From JBPRGH01 sp051418055 (GTDB lineage Bacteria; Bacteroidota; Bacteroidia; Cytophagales; Cyclobacteriaceae), in NCBI GenBank assembly GCA_051418055.1, contig JBPRGH010000006.1:62001-126000 (forward strand): a stretch of DNA of 64,000 nt. The letters are read 5' to 3'. The position numbers were made by a program, and so were the translations under genes. Each line of letters begins with the position of its first letter. The stretch's first letter is position 1. The notes below the pieces were generated by a model. It did no database searches and had not been told where the DNA came from. It saw nothing but the letters and a program-made list of their open reading frames with translations. This document shows, in pieces, positions 45,389-54,772 of the stretch.

Positions 45389-46135
45389 TTGAAGCCGCCG
45401 TCAATAAAAATAACGAACCTATCCTATCATTACCCCAAACAGGAAGAACCTGTTCTTACCAATATAAATCTTTCGGTGGAACAAGGGGAAAGCTTTGGGC
45501 TTTTCGGACCAAACGGAGCGGGAAAAACTACTTTAATGTCGTTGATTACAAATGTACTTTCCTATCAAACCGGAAAAATTGAAATTTTAGGAAATGATGT
45601 TAAAAATGCAGATAAAGAAGTTAAACGCCTTTTCGGATTAGTTCCGCAACAGCTTTCCTTTTATCAGCAGCTGAGCCCAATAGCTAATCTGGAATTCTAT
45701 GGAGCGTGGGCAGGATTAAAAAAGAAGGAGATTCAAGAACGTTCCTTCCGGTTGTTTGATATTCTTGGCCTTACAAAAGTTAAAGATAAACCGGTAAAAA
45801 ATTTATCCGGCGGGATGAAAAGACGGGTTAATCTGGCCATTGGTGTGATCCAGGAACCTAAAATACTTTTCCTCGATGAACCTACAGTCGGTGTGGATGT
45901 ACAATCCCGGCATGCCATGCTCGATTACCTGAAGGAGCTTAATCAAAAAGGCACAACATTATTCTATACATCACATCATTTGAGTGAAGCGCAGGAGCTG
46001 TGCAACCGTGTGGCTTTAATTGATAACGGTGAAATCCTGGTGCATGATTTCCTGCCAAACCTTCTACATGATCATAAAGAAGGGGGATTGGAATCTTTGT
46101 TCTTAAAACTTACAGGAAAGGCATTCAGGGATTGA
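45389..46135 (+). CDS. ABC exporter ATP-binding protein
   Basis: 248 aa from a TTG start directly after the stop of the previous gene; no better ATG exists. Walker A GPNGAGKTT, Q-loop PQQLSFYQQL, signature LSGGMKRR, Walker B ILFLDEP and H-loop YTSHHLSEA are all intact. It energises the ABC-2 permease encoded next, with which it overlaps. Such DrrA-like ATPases in flexirubin/DAR clusters are thought to export the pigment or its precursor; that role is inferred. Confidence 0.93.
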   Translation: MKPPSIKITNLSYHYPKQEEPVLTNINLSVEQGESFGLFGPNGAGKTTLMSLITNVLSYQTGKIEILGNDVKNADKEVKRLFGLVPQQLSFYQQLSPIANLEFYGAWAGLKKKEIQERSFRLFDILGLTKVKDKPVKNLSGGMKRRVNLAIGVIQEPKILFLDEPTVGVDVQSRHAMLDYLKELNQKGTTLFYTSHHLSEAQELCNRVALIDNGEILVHDFLPNLLHDHKEGGLESLFLKLTGKAFRD

Positions 46136-46137
46136 AT

Positions 46138-47418
46138 ATGGATAAATTATTAGCAGCCATAACAAAAGATGTACGGATCCTTACCAGGGACAGGATAGGT
46201 TTACTCCTGATGTTCATAATGCCCATTTTACTGGTCATTGTAATTACAAGCCTCCAAAACAACACCTTTGAACTTGTGAATGAGCATAAGGTCCCTTTGG
46301 TGGTGTATAACGAAGATCAGGATCCTGCAGGCGCCCAACTTGCAGAGAACCTGCGGGATATGGGTATGTTTAATCTGGTGGCAACCCGGGAAAACTTTGT
46401 TCATGATGAACTTCAGCAGTATTTTAATAATGAAGATGTTCTTGTTTCTATTGTAATCCCGGAAAATTTTACAGAATCCATTGCTTCCAAATCTGAGCAG
46501 ATCACACATAAAGCATTAATGGATTTTGGTTTGGCAGAACCTTCTGATACTACAGCTTTAGTGGAAATGTCACCACTTTTAATGTATTATAACCCTGTGC
46601 TGCAGGAAAATTATAAACTTGCAATCCATGGAGCCATCACAAGTGCCTTGAAGATGGTGGAAAATAAGCAGATGCTGAATTCCCTTTATACTTCATTAAG
46701 TGAAAGTAACACTCCTCCGGAGATGGAAGAAAATATGATAATCAAAGGCATAGGCATCAGAGAAGTAGCAGTAACAAAAGATGGGAGTGGCGTAATCCCA
46801 AATGCCACACAACATAATGTTCCCGCATGGACAGTTTTTGCCATGTTTTTTATTGTAACTTCTCTTGGCAGCAATATTGTAAGTGAAAAGATCAGTGGAA
46901 GCTTTATAAGGCTAAAAACAATGCCTACTGGATATTATACCAGCCTGCTTTCAAAGCAGCTGACATATATAGCTGTCACATTCCTACAGGTGGTGGTGAT
47001 TTTTACTATTGGGATACTCCTTTTCCCTGTTTTAGGGCTCCCAAAGCTTAACCTACCTGATGATATTTTAGCCCTTGCCCTGGTTTCTATTTTATGTGGC
47101 TGGTGTGCCGTAAGCTACGCCATGCTAATAGGTGTCTATGCAGAAACTCAGGAGCAGGCGAACGGTTTTGGTGCTGTATCTGTAGTAATTTTAGCAGCCA
47201 TTGGTGGTATACTTGTACCTGCCTTTGCCATGCCTGAATCATTCAAAATGTTACTGCTCATTTCACCGCTACACTGGTGTCTTGAAGCTTATTACGATTT
47301 ATTCTTGGAAAGAGGCAATTTGCCGGCAGTTTTAATTAATCTTGCAAGAATAATTATAGTAACTATTATTTTTCAGGCGCTGGCAATTTACGGACTGAAA
47401 AGAAAAAATTTAATCTAG
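46138..47418 (+). CDS. ABC-2 type exporter permease
   Basis: 426 aa from ATG 46138 (the ATPase stop is at 46133-46135). The layout is one N-terminal membrane helix (about 20-42), a large outer domain (about 45-220, with a VVYNEDQDPAGAQLAENL segment), then five helices (VFAMFFIVTSLGSNIV, FLQVVVIFTIGILLFPVL, ALALVSILCGWCAVSYAMLI, VVILAAIGGILVPAFA and a last one near the end). This is the half-permease type of ABC-2 exporters with an outer domain. It pairs with the ATPase just upstream and precedes the ACP by one base. Confidence 0.92.
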   Translation: MDKLLAAITKDVRILTRDRIGLLLMFIMPILLVIVITSLQNNTFELVNEHKVPLVVYNEDQDPAGAQLAENLRDMGMFNLVATRENFVHDELQQYFNNEDVLVSIVIPENFTESIASKSEQITHKALMDFGLAEPSDTTALVEMSPLLMYYNPVLQENYKLAIHGAITSALKMVENKQMLNSLYTSLSESNTPPEMEENMIIKGIGIREVAVTKDGSGVIPNATQHNVPAWTVFAMFFIVTSLGSNIVSEKISGSFIRLKTMPTGYYTSLLSKQLTYIAVTFLQVVVIFTIGILLFPVLGLPKLNLPDDILALALVSILCGWCAVSYAMLIGVYAETQEQANGFGAVSVVILAAIGGILVPAFAMPESFKMLLLISPLHWCLEAYYDLFLERGNLPAVLINLARIIIVTIIFQALAIYGLKRKNLI

Positions 47419-47419
47419 A

Positions 47420-47683
47420 ATGACTACTGAGGAACAAAAATATCAGCTGAAACAACATATAATAGAATATCTCAACCTTTTGGATGTAGAACCTTCAGAT
47501 ATAAAAGATGATGAACCTTTATTTGGCGGAGAATTAGGACTTGACTCCATTGATTCACTGGAACTGATAATTATGCTGGAGAGAGTTTATGGTATTAAAA
47601 TACAGGATCCAAAAGAAGGACGAAAGGTGCTGGTTGATGTTAATACTATTATGGATTATATCGAAAAAAACAGAACTGTCTGA
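47420..47683 (+). CDS. acyl carrier protein
   Basis: 87 aa with the usual four-helix ACP pattern. The phosphopantetheine site is GLDSIDSLEL with Ser43. It is more acidic and slightly longer than a housekeeping AcpP and has the motif VYGIKI after helix 2. Encoded between the exporter and two KAS-type genes, it is probably dedicated to this pathway and carries the chain used by DarB and the BtrH-like protein. Activation by a phosphopantetheinyl transferase encoded elsewhere is needed. Confidence 0.93.
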   Translation: MTTEEQKYQLKQHIIEYLNLLDVEPSDIKDDEPLFGGELGLDSIDSLELIIMLERVYGIKIQDPKEGRKVLVDVNTIMDYIEKNRTV

Positions 47684-47689
47684 TTATTT

Positions 47690-48874
47690 GTGAGTAGGAT
47701 CTTCATTACCGGGTTAGGAGCAATTAGTGCTATTGGGAATTCAGTTGAAGAAAATCGTGATGCCCTGATAAATGAAAGAAGTGGTTTAAGCCACTTACAG
47801 CTGCTCGATTCCAGCTATGGAGATAAACTCTTTTTCGGGGAAATAAAAACAGAAGATCAGCAATTTAAGGAAAAACTGAATGCTTATGAAAAAGGCGTAA
47901 CCCGCACTTCTTTACTGGCACTTCAAGCTATAAGAGAAGCTATAGAAGACAGCCATATAGATCAGAAAACGCTTTCCTCATCGGAGACTGCTTTAATTGG
48001 TGCCAATACCGTTGGGGGCATGTGCCTAACGGAACAGCTTTTTCACGATGCCAATAGCCGCGAAGAAGGTTCAGAGTACCTCTCCTCATACGATAATGGC
48101 TCAGTAACGCTTTATCTTCAGGAAAAATTAAAAATAGGGGGTATTTCTAATACATTAAATACCGCATGTTCCTCTTCTGCTAATTCAATAATTTATGGAG
48201 CTCGTTTATTAAAACATGGATATGGCAGACGTGCAATAGTTGGCGGTGTGGATAGCCTTGCAAAATTTACCATTAATGGATTTAATTCCCTTCGCATTCT
48301 TTCCCCGGAAAAATGTAAGCCTTTTGATGAAGATCGACAAGGACTTAATCTTGGAGAAGGCGCTGCTTTCCTGGTGCTGGAGCGTGAAGAAGATATTAAA
48401 GGAAAAAGAATATATGCCGAACTGACAGGTTTTTTTAACGCAAATGATTCTTTCCATGCCTCTTCCCTGTCAGATGAAGGGACAGGTCCATTATTGGCAA
48501 TGAATGGCGCTTTACAAATGTCCGGCTTAAATCCTGAAGATATCAGCTATGTTAATGCACATGGCACAGGTACTGAAAATAATGACCTGGTGGAAAGTTT
48601 GGCGCTAGCCAAGATCTTTAACCATATCCCCTTCTCATCTACAAAATCTTTTATTGGCCATACATTAGGTGCTGCAGGCGCTGTAGAAGCAGTTTATAGT
48701 ATTTTATCCATCTCTAATCAGGAGGTTTATCCTAATTTAAATTTTGAGAAGCCAATATCAGGGCCTGCATTAAAACCTGTAACAAATTATCAAAAACAGA
48801 AGGTGGAGCAGGTATTATCCAATTCTTTTGGTTTTGGTGGTAATTGTAGTAGTTTAATTTTTTCAAAGATCTAG
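47690..48874 (+). CDS. beta-ketoacyl-ACP synthase II-like (complete catalytic triad)
   Basis: 394 aa from GTG (47690). The Cys-His-His triad of elongating KAS is complete: Cys160 in NTACSSSANS, His291 in NAHGTGTENND and His324 in FIGHTLGAAGAVEA. It should extend an acyl chain on the ACP encoded six bases upstream. The paired gene downstream is KAS-like but lacks the triad, so the two may form a KAS-alpha / chain-length-factor heterodimer as in aryl polyene and type II polyketide systems. Confidence 0.92.
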   Translation: MSRIFITGLGAISAIGNSVEENRDALINERSGLSHLQLLDSSYGDKLFFGEIKTEDQQFKEKLNAYEKGVTRTSLLALQAIREAIEDSHIDQKTLSSSETALIGANTVGGMCLTEQLFHDANSREEGSEYLSSYDNGSVTLYLQEKLKIGGISNTLNTACSSSANSIIYGARLLKHGYGRRAIVGGVDSLAKFTINGFNSLRILSPEKCKPFDEDRQGLNLGEGAAFLVLEREEDIKGKRIYAELTGFFNANDSFHASSLSDEGTGPLLAMNGALQMSGLNPEDISYVNAHGTGTENNDLVESLALAKIFNHIPFSSTKSFIGHTLGAAGAVEAVYSILSISNQEVYPNLNFEKPISGPALKPVTNYQKQKVEQVLSNSFGFGGNCSSLIFSKI

Positions 48875-48877
48875 CAG

Positions 48878-49906
48878 ATGTATATACACAAGTCAAGCTG
48901 CATATCACCTCAGCAGAGTTTTTGGGAGATTAACCTGCAAGACCTGAATCTATCGAAAGATAATAAGCTTATCACCCTGGAGCCAAAGTATAAAGGCATA
49001 CCTGTAAACCTCTTAAGGCGTATGGGAAAAGCAGTACGAATTGGTGTAGGCGCCGCCTTACCATTAATTGAAACTAACGAGGATATAAAAGGCATTATTA
49101 TAGGTACGGCCAATGGCGGAATGGAGGATTGTATAAAATTTTTAAACCAGATCATAAAATTTGAAGAAGGCGCTCTTACACCCACAAATTTTGTACAGAG
49201 CACACCAAATGCCATCAGCTCAGGCGTTGGTTTGTTATCTGCTAATTTTGGCTATAATACTACTCACTCACACCGTGGCCTGTCCTTTGAAAATGCACTT
49301 CTGGATGCAAAAATGCTTCTTCTGGAAAATCCAGATCATATTTATCTCGTAGGTGGCGTAGATGAGATCTCAACCTATAACTATAATATTGACTTTCTCG
49401 GAGGATGGTATAAAAAAGAAACGCTTTCAAATACCGACCTGTACAAGAGTACATCTTTCGGCAGTATTGCCGGTGAAGGGTCTGCCATTTACCTGGTAAG
49501 CAATGAAAAGCAAAATGCGGAAGCTCATCTGCATCAGCTTGTTACTTTACATACATCAGATAAAGATGCTGTCGTTGATAAAATCAAACAGTTAGCTGCC
49601 AACTTTAAAATAGCTATGTTTATCAGTGGCGAAAATGGTGATATACGTTTGAAACCATATTATCAAGCAGCGGAAGCAGCTCTACCTGAAAATTTACCTG
49701 TTGCCCGTTTTAAACATCTATCAGGTGAGTATCCCACAGCTTCGTCATTTGCGTTCTGGTTAGCTATACAAAAAGCAAAAGGTTTGTCTCTCCCGGATCA
49801 TATTATGAAGTCAGGTACTGATACTTCAGGAGACGGGAATATTTTGATCTACAATAATTATAAAGGAGAACAGCATAGCTTGATATTGATTAGTGGAGTA
49901 TCATAA
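48878..49906 (+). CDS. KAS-like protein without the catalytic Cys (chain-length-factor type)
   Basis: 342 aa, shorter than its neighbour. The KAS fold is visible (GIIIGTANGGMEDCIKFL, TPTNFVQSTPNAISSGVGLL, IYLVGGVDEIS) but at the nucleophile position the sequence is NTTHSHRG (about 128-134) instead of TACSSG. The two active-site His motifs are also not present; the second is replaced near FKHLSGEYPTASSFAF. It is thus a non-elongating partner or chain-length factor, and the last gene of the operon, with the TonB receptor converging 2 bases after its stop. Confidence 0.85.
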   Translation: MYIHKSSCISPQQSFWEINLQDLNLSKDNKLITLEPKYKGIPVNLLRRMGKAVRIGVGAALPLIETNEDIKGIIIGTANGGMEDCIKFLNQIIKFEEGALTPTNFVQSTPNAISSGVGLLSANFGYNTTHSHRGLSFENALLDAKMLLLENPDHIYLVGGVDEISTYNYNIDFLGGWYKKETLSNTDLYKSTSFGSIAGEGSAIYLVSNEKQNAEAHLHQLVTLHTSDKDAVVDKIKQLAANFKIAMFISGENGDIRLKPYYQAAEAALPENLPVARFKHLSGEYPTASSFAFWLAIQKAKGLSLPDHIMKSGTDTSGDGNILIYNNYKGEQHSLILISGVS

Positions 49907-49908
49907 AC

Positions 49909-52167
49909 TTATTGTATTGACCACTGCACACCTAAATAAAGCTCCCTTCCGTGGATTGGGCTGTAGGCATAGGTAGTATCAAAATAATCACTGAAGCCTG
50001 GATTTGCATTCGGATCATTAAAACCTATAAGTGGTGAGGCATCCTGAATATATCCAAAGATATTCTGTACACCTCCGTATAGCGACAGATTTTTCTTCAC
50101 CTGCTTCGATACCTGGAAATTATGAATAGCAAAGGGAGATGAAGTAGTCGGACGCGGCTCCCCTTCCGGCTGACCATTTTCATCCAGGTCATAAACTTCA
50201 GGTAAAGCCATAGGTCCGGTAAATTTCATAGAATAAGCCAAAACAACCCCTGCTTTTTTCCAGTTGTAATTTGCAGCGAAAATACCACTCCATTCCGGTG
50301 CATATTCAAGTGGCCGTGTTGCTTCTTCAGTTTCAGTTGCTCTTTGAAGATTTATACCTGCATTTACACTTAATGGAAATGTAAATTCATGTGTTACATT
50401 TAAACTTATACCTTTGGTTACAGCATATCCATCTGTATTGCTATAAATTATTTTTCCTGCTGTTTCATAATCGGGAATGATCTTATTGGTAAAATATGTA
50501 TAATAAGCATCTATATCTATCATACCCTGGCTTATTCCTAATGTATACACATGATTAAGATTAATTGAAAAATTATACGATTCTTCTGGCTTAAGGTCCT
50601 CCTCAATAACAACCGATCGCTGCCCGGTGATAAAAGCATGATCTTCAGCAAATAAATTTACAACGCGAAATCCTGTTCCAAAATTTGTTCGCAAAGTTGT
50701 CCATTCATCCGGCTTGAATTTAGTACTGAATCGTGGTGAAAAGATGAATCCGTGCCTGGTATAATGATCAAGCCTCACACCAGAAAGTAAAGAAACCTTT
50801 TTACTTACCTCCCACTCATCCTGAATAAAAACACCCGGAATAAACTGATTATCCGGTTGATTAATCAGTAAGCCATTTATAGAATCAGCAGTAGCCACTG
50901 TATTATCATCATAATGCTGTAAGCGCATTGTTGCTCCTCCTAAAAGATTATGTTTAGAGAACTTCTTGTCCCAAACAAAATTTGCAAAAGCAATATCCTG
51001 TGAAGCCTGGTAATGATCTGCTCCATAATAACTATCCTGATCATGATGACTGAAGGAGTAATTGACTTTCAAATTGGAAAGGAACTGATATTCTCCAAAT
51101 AACTCTATCCTATTAGTATAAATGCTTTCTCCATAGACCCTGTCACTTCCCCTTAACTGCCGGTAATTACGATTGCGCATAAATTCCTCTACTCCATTTC
51201 GACGATCCTCATACATGTATTTTGCAGCAACCGTAAATTTCCTTTTGCTCTTTCTGTTAATATCCCATTTAGTGAATAGAGAGACTCTGTCAAGATTTAT
51301 CATGTCACCAAAACCATCATTGTTCCGATCATCAAAATCATTGATATAAGCATAATTCAATCCGATAAACCCATAAGACCCACCTACTTTAGGAGCCAGG
51401 CTTATATTTCCAAAGCTTTCCAGATGTGTGGTACCCATTACATCTACTGAAAACAAAGGTTGCTCTTCGGGATCTTTTGTAATAATGTTTATCACGCCGG
51501 CAACAGCTTCTGAACCATATAGAGTAGAATTAGGTCCCTTTATGACTTCAAACCGGTCAATGATCATCGAAGGTATCCCATTGAGCCCATATACAGAGGC
51601 AAGGTTTCCGTATATAGGAGTGCCATCCATTAATACGGCAGTGTATGGTCCGGGTAAACCATTTATGCTGATGCTATTGGTAAAGCAAACTCCACAGGCA
51701 ACAACTTCCTGAACACCATTTAATAAAGTGATCCCCTCCATTATTCCAGCAGAAGCTGTAGGTACATATGTACTAATATATTCTGATGTTACTACTTCAA
51801 CTTTAACCGGTGACTGGCTAACGAATACCGGTTGCATAGTCCCTGTCACTACTACACCTTCAAGTCCAAGGGTGCTTTCTTCCAGCTCAACATTGATCTC
51901 CCTGTCTTCAGGAATATTTATTTCCTTAACAAAAGCTTTATATCCGACAGATCTTATTTCAACTGAGTATTCTCCTTTAGGAAGCTGATCAAACAAAAAT
52001 CTGCCATCGTGGTCTGTAACAGCACCTATATCCAATTGAGGAATATAAAGAGTAGCACCAGGCAGCGGTCCTTCCACAGAACTAACAAACCCTTTTAGAG
52101 TATAAGTATCTTCCTGAGCAAAGGAGAAGCATGGCAATAAGAAGAGTATTAAAATCCGAAATAACAT
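49909..52167 (-). CDS. TonB-dependent outer-membrane receptor
   Basis: 752 aa. Signal peptide (ends SFAQ), a carboxypeptidase-regulatory-like domain (about 20-105, GATLYIPQLDIGAVTDHDG), plug (about 125-230: SINGLPGPYTAVLMDGTPIYG, RFEVIKGPNSTLYGSEAVAGVINI in two parts) and a barrel with a C-terminal aromatic strand (YLGVQWSIQ). Two Cys in a VACGVCFT loop of the plug could bind metal or form a disulphide. It is not SusC-like and has no SusD neighbour. A DtxR/MntR-like dyad 40 bases upstream suggests metal-regulated uptake of an iron, manganese or cofactor complex. Confidence 0.92.
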   Translation of the reverse strand: MLFRILILFLLPCFSFAQEDTYTLKGFVSSVEGPLPGATLYIPQLDIGAVTDHDGRFLFDQLPKGEYSVEIRSVGYKAFVKEINIPEDREINVELEESTLGLEGVVVTGTMQPVFVSQSPVKVEVVTSEYISTYVPTASAGIMEGITLLNGVQEVVACGVCFTNSISINGLPGPYTAVLMDGTPIYGNLASVYGLNGIPSMIIDRFEVIKGPNSTLYGSEAVAGVINIITKDPEEQPLFSVDVMGTTHLESFGNISLAPKVGGSYGFIGLNYAYINDFDDRNNDGFGDMINLDRVSLFTKWDINRKSKRKFTVAAKYMYEDRRNGVEEFMRNRNYRQLRGSDRVYGESIYTNRIELFGEYQFLSNLKVNYSFSHHDQDSYYGADHYQASQDIAFANFVWDKKFSKHNLLGGATMRLQHYDDNTVATADSINGLLINQPDNQFIPGVFIQDEWEVSKKVSLLSGVRLDHYTRHGFIFSPRFSTKFKPDEWTTLRTNFGTGFRVVNLFAEDHAFITGQRSVVIEEDLKPEESYNFSINLNHVYTLGISQGMIDIDAYYTYFTNKIIPDYETAGKIIYSNTDGYAVTKGISLNVTHEFTFPLSVNAGINLQRATETEEATRPLEYAPEWSGIFAANYNWKKAGVVLAYSMKFTGPMALPEVYDLDENGQPEGEPRPTTSSPFAIHNFQVSKQVKKNLSLYGGVQNIFGYIQDASPLIGFNDPNANPGFSDYFDTTYAYSPIHGRELYLGVQWSIQ

Positions 52168-52206
52168 ATTAATAAATCTTTCACAAAGGTAAATCTAATA
52201 TTATTA

Positions 52207-52220
52207 TTAGACAAGCCTAA
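52207..52220. promoter_or_regulatory. DtxR/MntR-like dyad before the TonB receptor
   Basis: TTAGACAAGCCTAA is an imperfect dyad with TTAG...CTAA arms and C-nn-G inside, close to sites of DtxR/MntR-family metal regulators. It lies 40 bases before the receptor start, in position to block transcription. The regulator is not in the window. Confidence 0.45.
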
Positions 52221-52440
52221 ATTTATTAATAATACAAATCTAAAATAGTTTTGTTTAAACTATAAATATTTATCACCTGATCAGTGGCGACTATTGAGGA
52301 ATTTTAAACCATTTTTCTACGGCCGTCGGGCATCTACATCTACAAATACATTAACGATAGATACTCTAATCACCTTCCTCCCCACACTTTACCGATGGCA
52401 AAAAAATTGCCTTGTTATTAAATAAAAAAACTGATATAAA

Positions 52441-52956
52441 ATGAAATATATACATACATATTTAAAATTTATTTTATTGGCAGGGGCGATCCTCCTGTCG
52501 GGGATAGACGCAGGTGCCGCTGGAAAGCGGAGATTGGAACCTCAACTTACCTTAAAAGGTGATCGGGATTCATTGATGATAAGTGAGAAAAGAGATAATG
52601 TTACGGAAAATGTTTTTTATGTGGATGATTGGATAAAAGACTGGTTCACACTGCTTGATAAGAACAAGGATAACAAAATAAATAAATCAGAATTTATGTC
52701 CAGCCTTGAATTATTTGAAATGAAAGAGCAGCATTTGATAGTTTTTGAAACTGAAAAGCCAAATTCAAATGGAACATTGAACCTTAAGGAATTTAAATCT
52801 TTTATTGACACAACAAATTTATTTTCCAAAGATAAATTAACAACAGTCTCTGCATCAAATGCTGATCCTGTTCAATCAGATAATGTTGATATTATCAAGC
52901 TGCTTGCAGGCGCTGTGGCTATTTGTTTAGTTATGGCTGCATTTAGAATGATGTAA
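52441..52956 (+). CDS. EF-hand-like protein with C-terminal membrane helix
   Basis: 171 aa. An N-terminal signal (ILLAGAILLSGIDAGAAG) leads to a mature part with one good EF-hand loop (DKNKDNKINKSEF) and a degenerate second one (ETEKPNSNGTLNLKEF). The C-terminus is a membrane helix (IIKLLAGAVAICLVMAAFRMM) that keeps it in the inner membrane. It probably senses or buffers calcium in the periplasm. It is a single-gene unit followed by a terminator; 273 bases separate it from the divergent TonB receptor. Function unknown. Confidence 0.75.
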   Translation: MKYIHTYLKFILLAGAILLSGIDAGAAGKRRLEPQLTLKGDRDSLMISEKRDNVTENVFYVDDWIKDWFTLLDKNKDNKINKSEFMSSLELFEMKEQHLIVFETEKPNSNGTLNLKEFKSFIDTTNLFSKDKLTTVSASNADPVQSDNVDIIKLLAGAVAICLVMAAFRMM

Positions 52957-52970
52957 CTTGTAAAAGAATA

Positions 52971-53024
52971 AGAGGTCTAAGGCTGAATTTACATAAGGGT
53001 AGAATAGCCATGGCCTCTTTTTTA
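52971..53024 (+). terminator. intrinsic terminator after the EF-hand-like gene
   Basis: AGAGG (52971-52975) pairs with CCTCT (53014-53018), with an inner GGCT/AGCC helix, and a T-run follows. The stem is interrupted but the U-tract is good. Confidence 0.65.
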
Positions 53025-53107
53025 TTTCTGATGAATTTTATATAGCCGGTTTGGTAAATTCCTGTCGCATATTGTAAGTTTAATATTCCATTGAATAATT
53101 TGAGCTT

Positions 53108-54694
53108 ATGTATATGAGACATACTTTTTTTATAACTTTCTTATTCCTCACTACATTTTCATTAAGTGCACAGGTAAAAAAAGCACCGGAACGAACCGAG
53201 GGTGATGGTCCCTGGCCACAGCTGATCATACGTGGCGTAACTTTAATAAATGGAAATGGAGCTCCCCCTGTTGGACCTGTAGATATTGTTGTTGAAAAGA
53301 ATATTATAAAAGATGTTAAAGTGGTTGGGTATCCTGGTGTGGCTATTGAGCAGGAGAAAAGACCTCAGCTAAAAGTAGGTGGCAAAGAGATTGATGCTAC
53401 CGGTATGTTTCTTCTTCCCGGATTTATAGATATGCATGGTCATATTGGTGGTAAGGCTCAGGGAGCTGATGCAGAGTATGTTTTTAAGCTTTGGATGGGC
53501 CACGGCATTACTACTGTCCGGGATCCTTCTGCAGGCAATGGATTAGATTGGGTGCTGGACCAGAAAGCTAAAAGTGCCAAAAATGAAATTACAGCTCCAA
53601 GGCTTTTTGCCTACACCTCATTTGGCCAGGGAAGCAAAGAACCCATTACCACACCTGCACAGGCTCGCCAGTGGGTACAGGAGAATGCCAAAAAAGGTGC
53701 TGACGGAATAAAATTTTTTGGAGCCTCACCTGAAATAATGAAGGCAGCGCTCGAAGAGAATAAGAAGCTTGGATTGGGATCTGCCTGTCATCATGCCCAA
53801 ATGGCTGTTGCCAAATGGAATGTACTGCATTCTGCAAGAGCAGGCTTAACCTCAATGGAGCACTGGTACGGATTACCTGAAGCATTGTTTACAGACCGGA
53901 CAGTTCAGGATTAGCCCCTGGATTATAATTACAATAATGAGCAGGATCGATTTAGCGAAGCAGGAAAGCTCTGGCAACAGGCAGCTCCTCCTTATTCAGA
54001 AAAGTGGAATGAAGTTATGAATGAGCTGTTGGAGCTGGATTTCACCCTGGATCCAACGTTTAATATTTACGAAGCAAGCCGTGATCTGATGCGTGCAAGG
54101 CGAGCAGAATGGCATGAGGATTATACACTACCTAGCCTGTGGCAATTTTACCAGCCAAGTAAGATCTCTCATGGCTCCTACTGGCACTACTGGGGAACTG
54201 AGCAGGAGGTAGACTGGAAAAATAATTATAAGCTATGGATGACCTTCATCAACGAGTATAAAAACAGAGGAGGCCGTGTAACTACCGGCTCTGATTCAGG
54301 ATTTATTTTCCAGCTTTATGGCTTCGGCTATATCCGTGAGCTCGAACTTTTGCGTGAAGCAGGTTTCCATCCGATGGAAGTGATAATGGCTGCTACTTTA
54401 AATGGTGCCGAAGCATTAGGTGTAGCAGATAAATTAGGTTCTGTAGAAGTGGGAAAGCTGGCTGATTTTGTTATTGTAGAAGAAAATCCTCTTGAAAATT
54501 TAAAAGTTCTTTACGGTACCGGCGCAATAAAATTAACTGAAGATAATGATGTTGTTCGAGTTGGTGGTGTTAAATATACAGTGAAAGACGGTATAGTTTA
54601 CGATGCAAAAGCCTTACTTTCAGATGTTAAGAAAATGGTTGAGCAGGAAAAAGCAAAAACCGGTTTTGAGGTAAAGCAGCCGGGGGTGGAATAG
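53108..54694 (+). pseudogene. exported amidohydrolase interrupted by one in-frame TAG
   Basis: One reading frame spans the whole interval (528 codons) but TAG at 53912-53914 cuts it after residue 268. Both sides are intact and continuous: before the stop a signal peptide (ends SLSAQ), PGFIDMHGHIGG (metal-binding His-x-His), TTVRDPSAG and GLTSMEHWYG; after it PLDYNYNNEQDRF, YEASRDLMRARRAEW, RVTTGSDSGF and AATLNGAEALGVADKLGSVEVGKLADFVIV in two blocks. The missing codon is probably Tyr. It belongs to the imidazolonepropionase-like metallohydrolases. The fragments have not decayed otherwise, so this is a recent nonsense mutation, a sequencing error or read-through. Confidence 0.85.
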
Positions 54695-54772
54695 CCTCAG
54701 AGGAAGCTCATTTTTTTTCAAAAAAATTTTAAAAAATAGCTAAACATTTAACCTCTTTTTTGTATTTTTATA

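Noticed and set aside
53912..53914. TAG as a pyrrolysine codon
   Set aside because: Pyrrolysine machinery is not expected in this phylum and the context predicts an ordinary Tyr; a point mutation is simpler.
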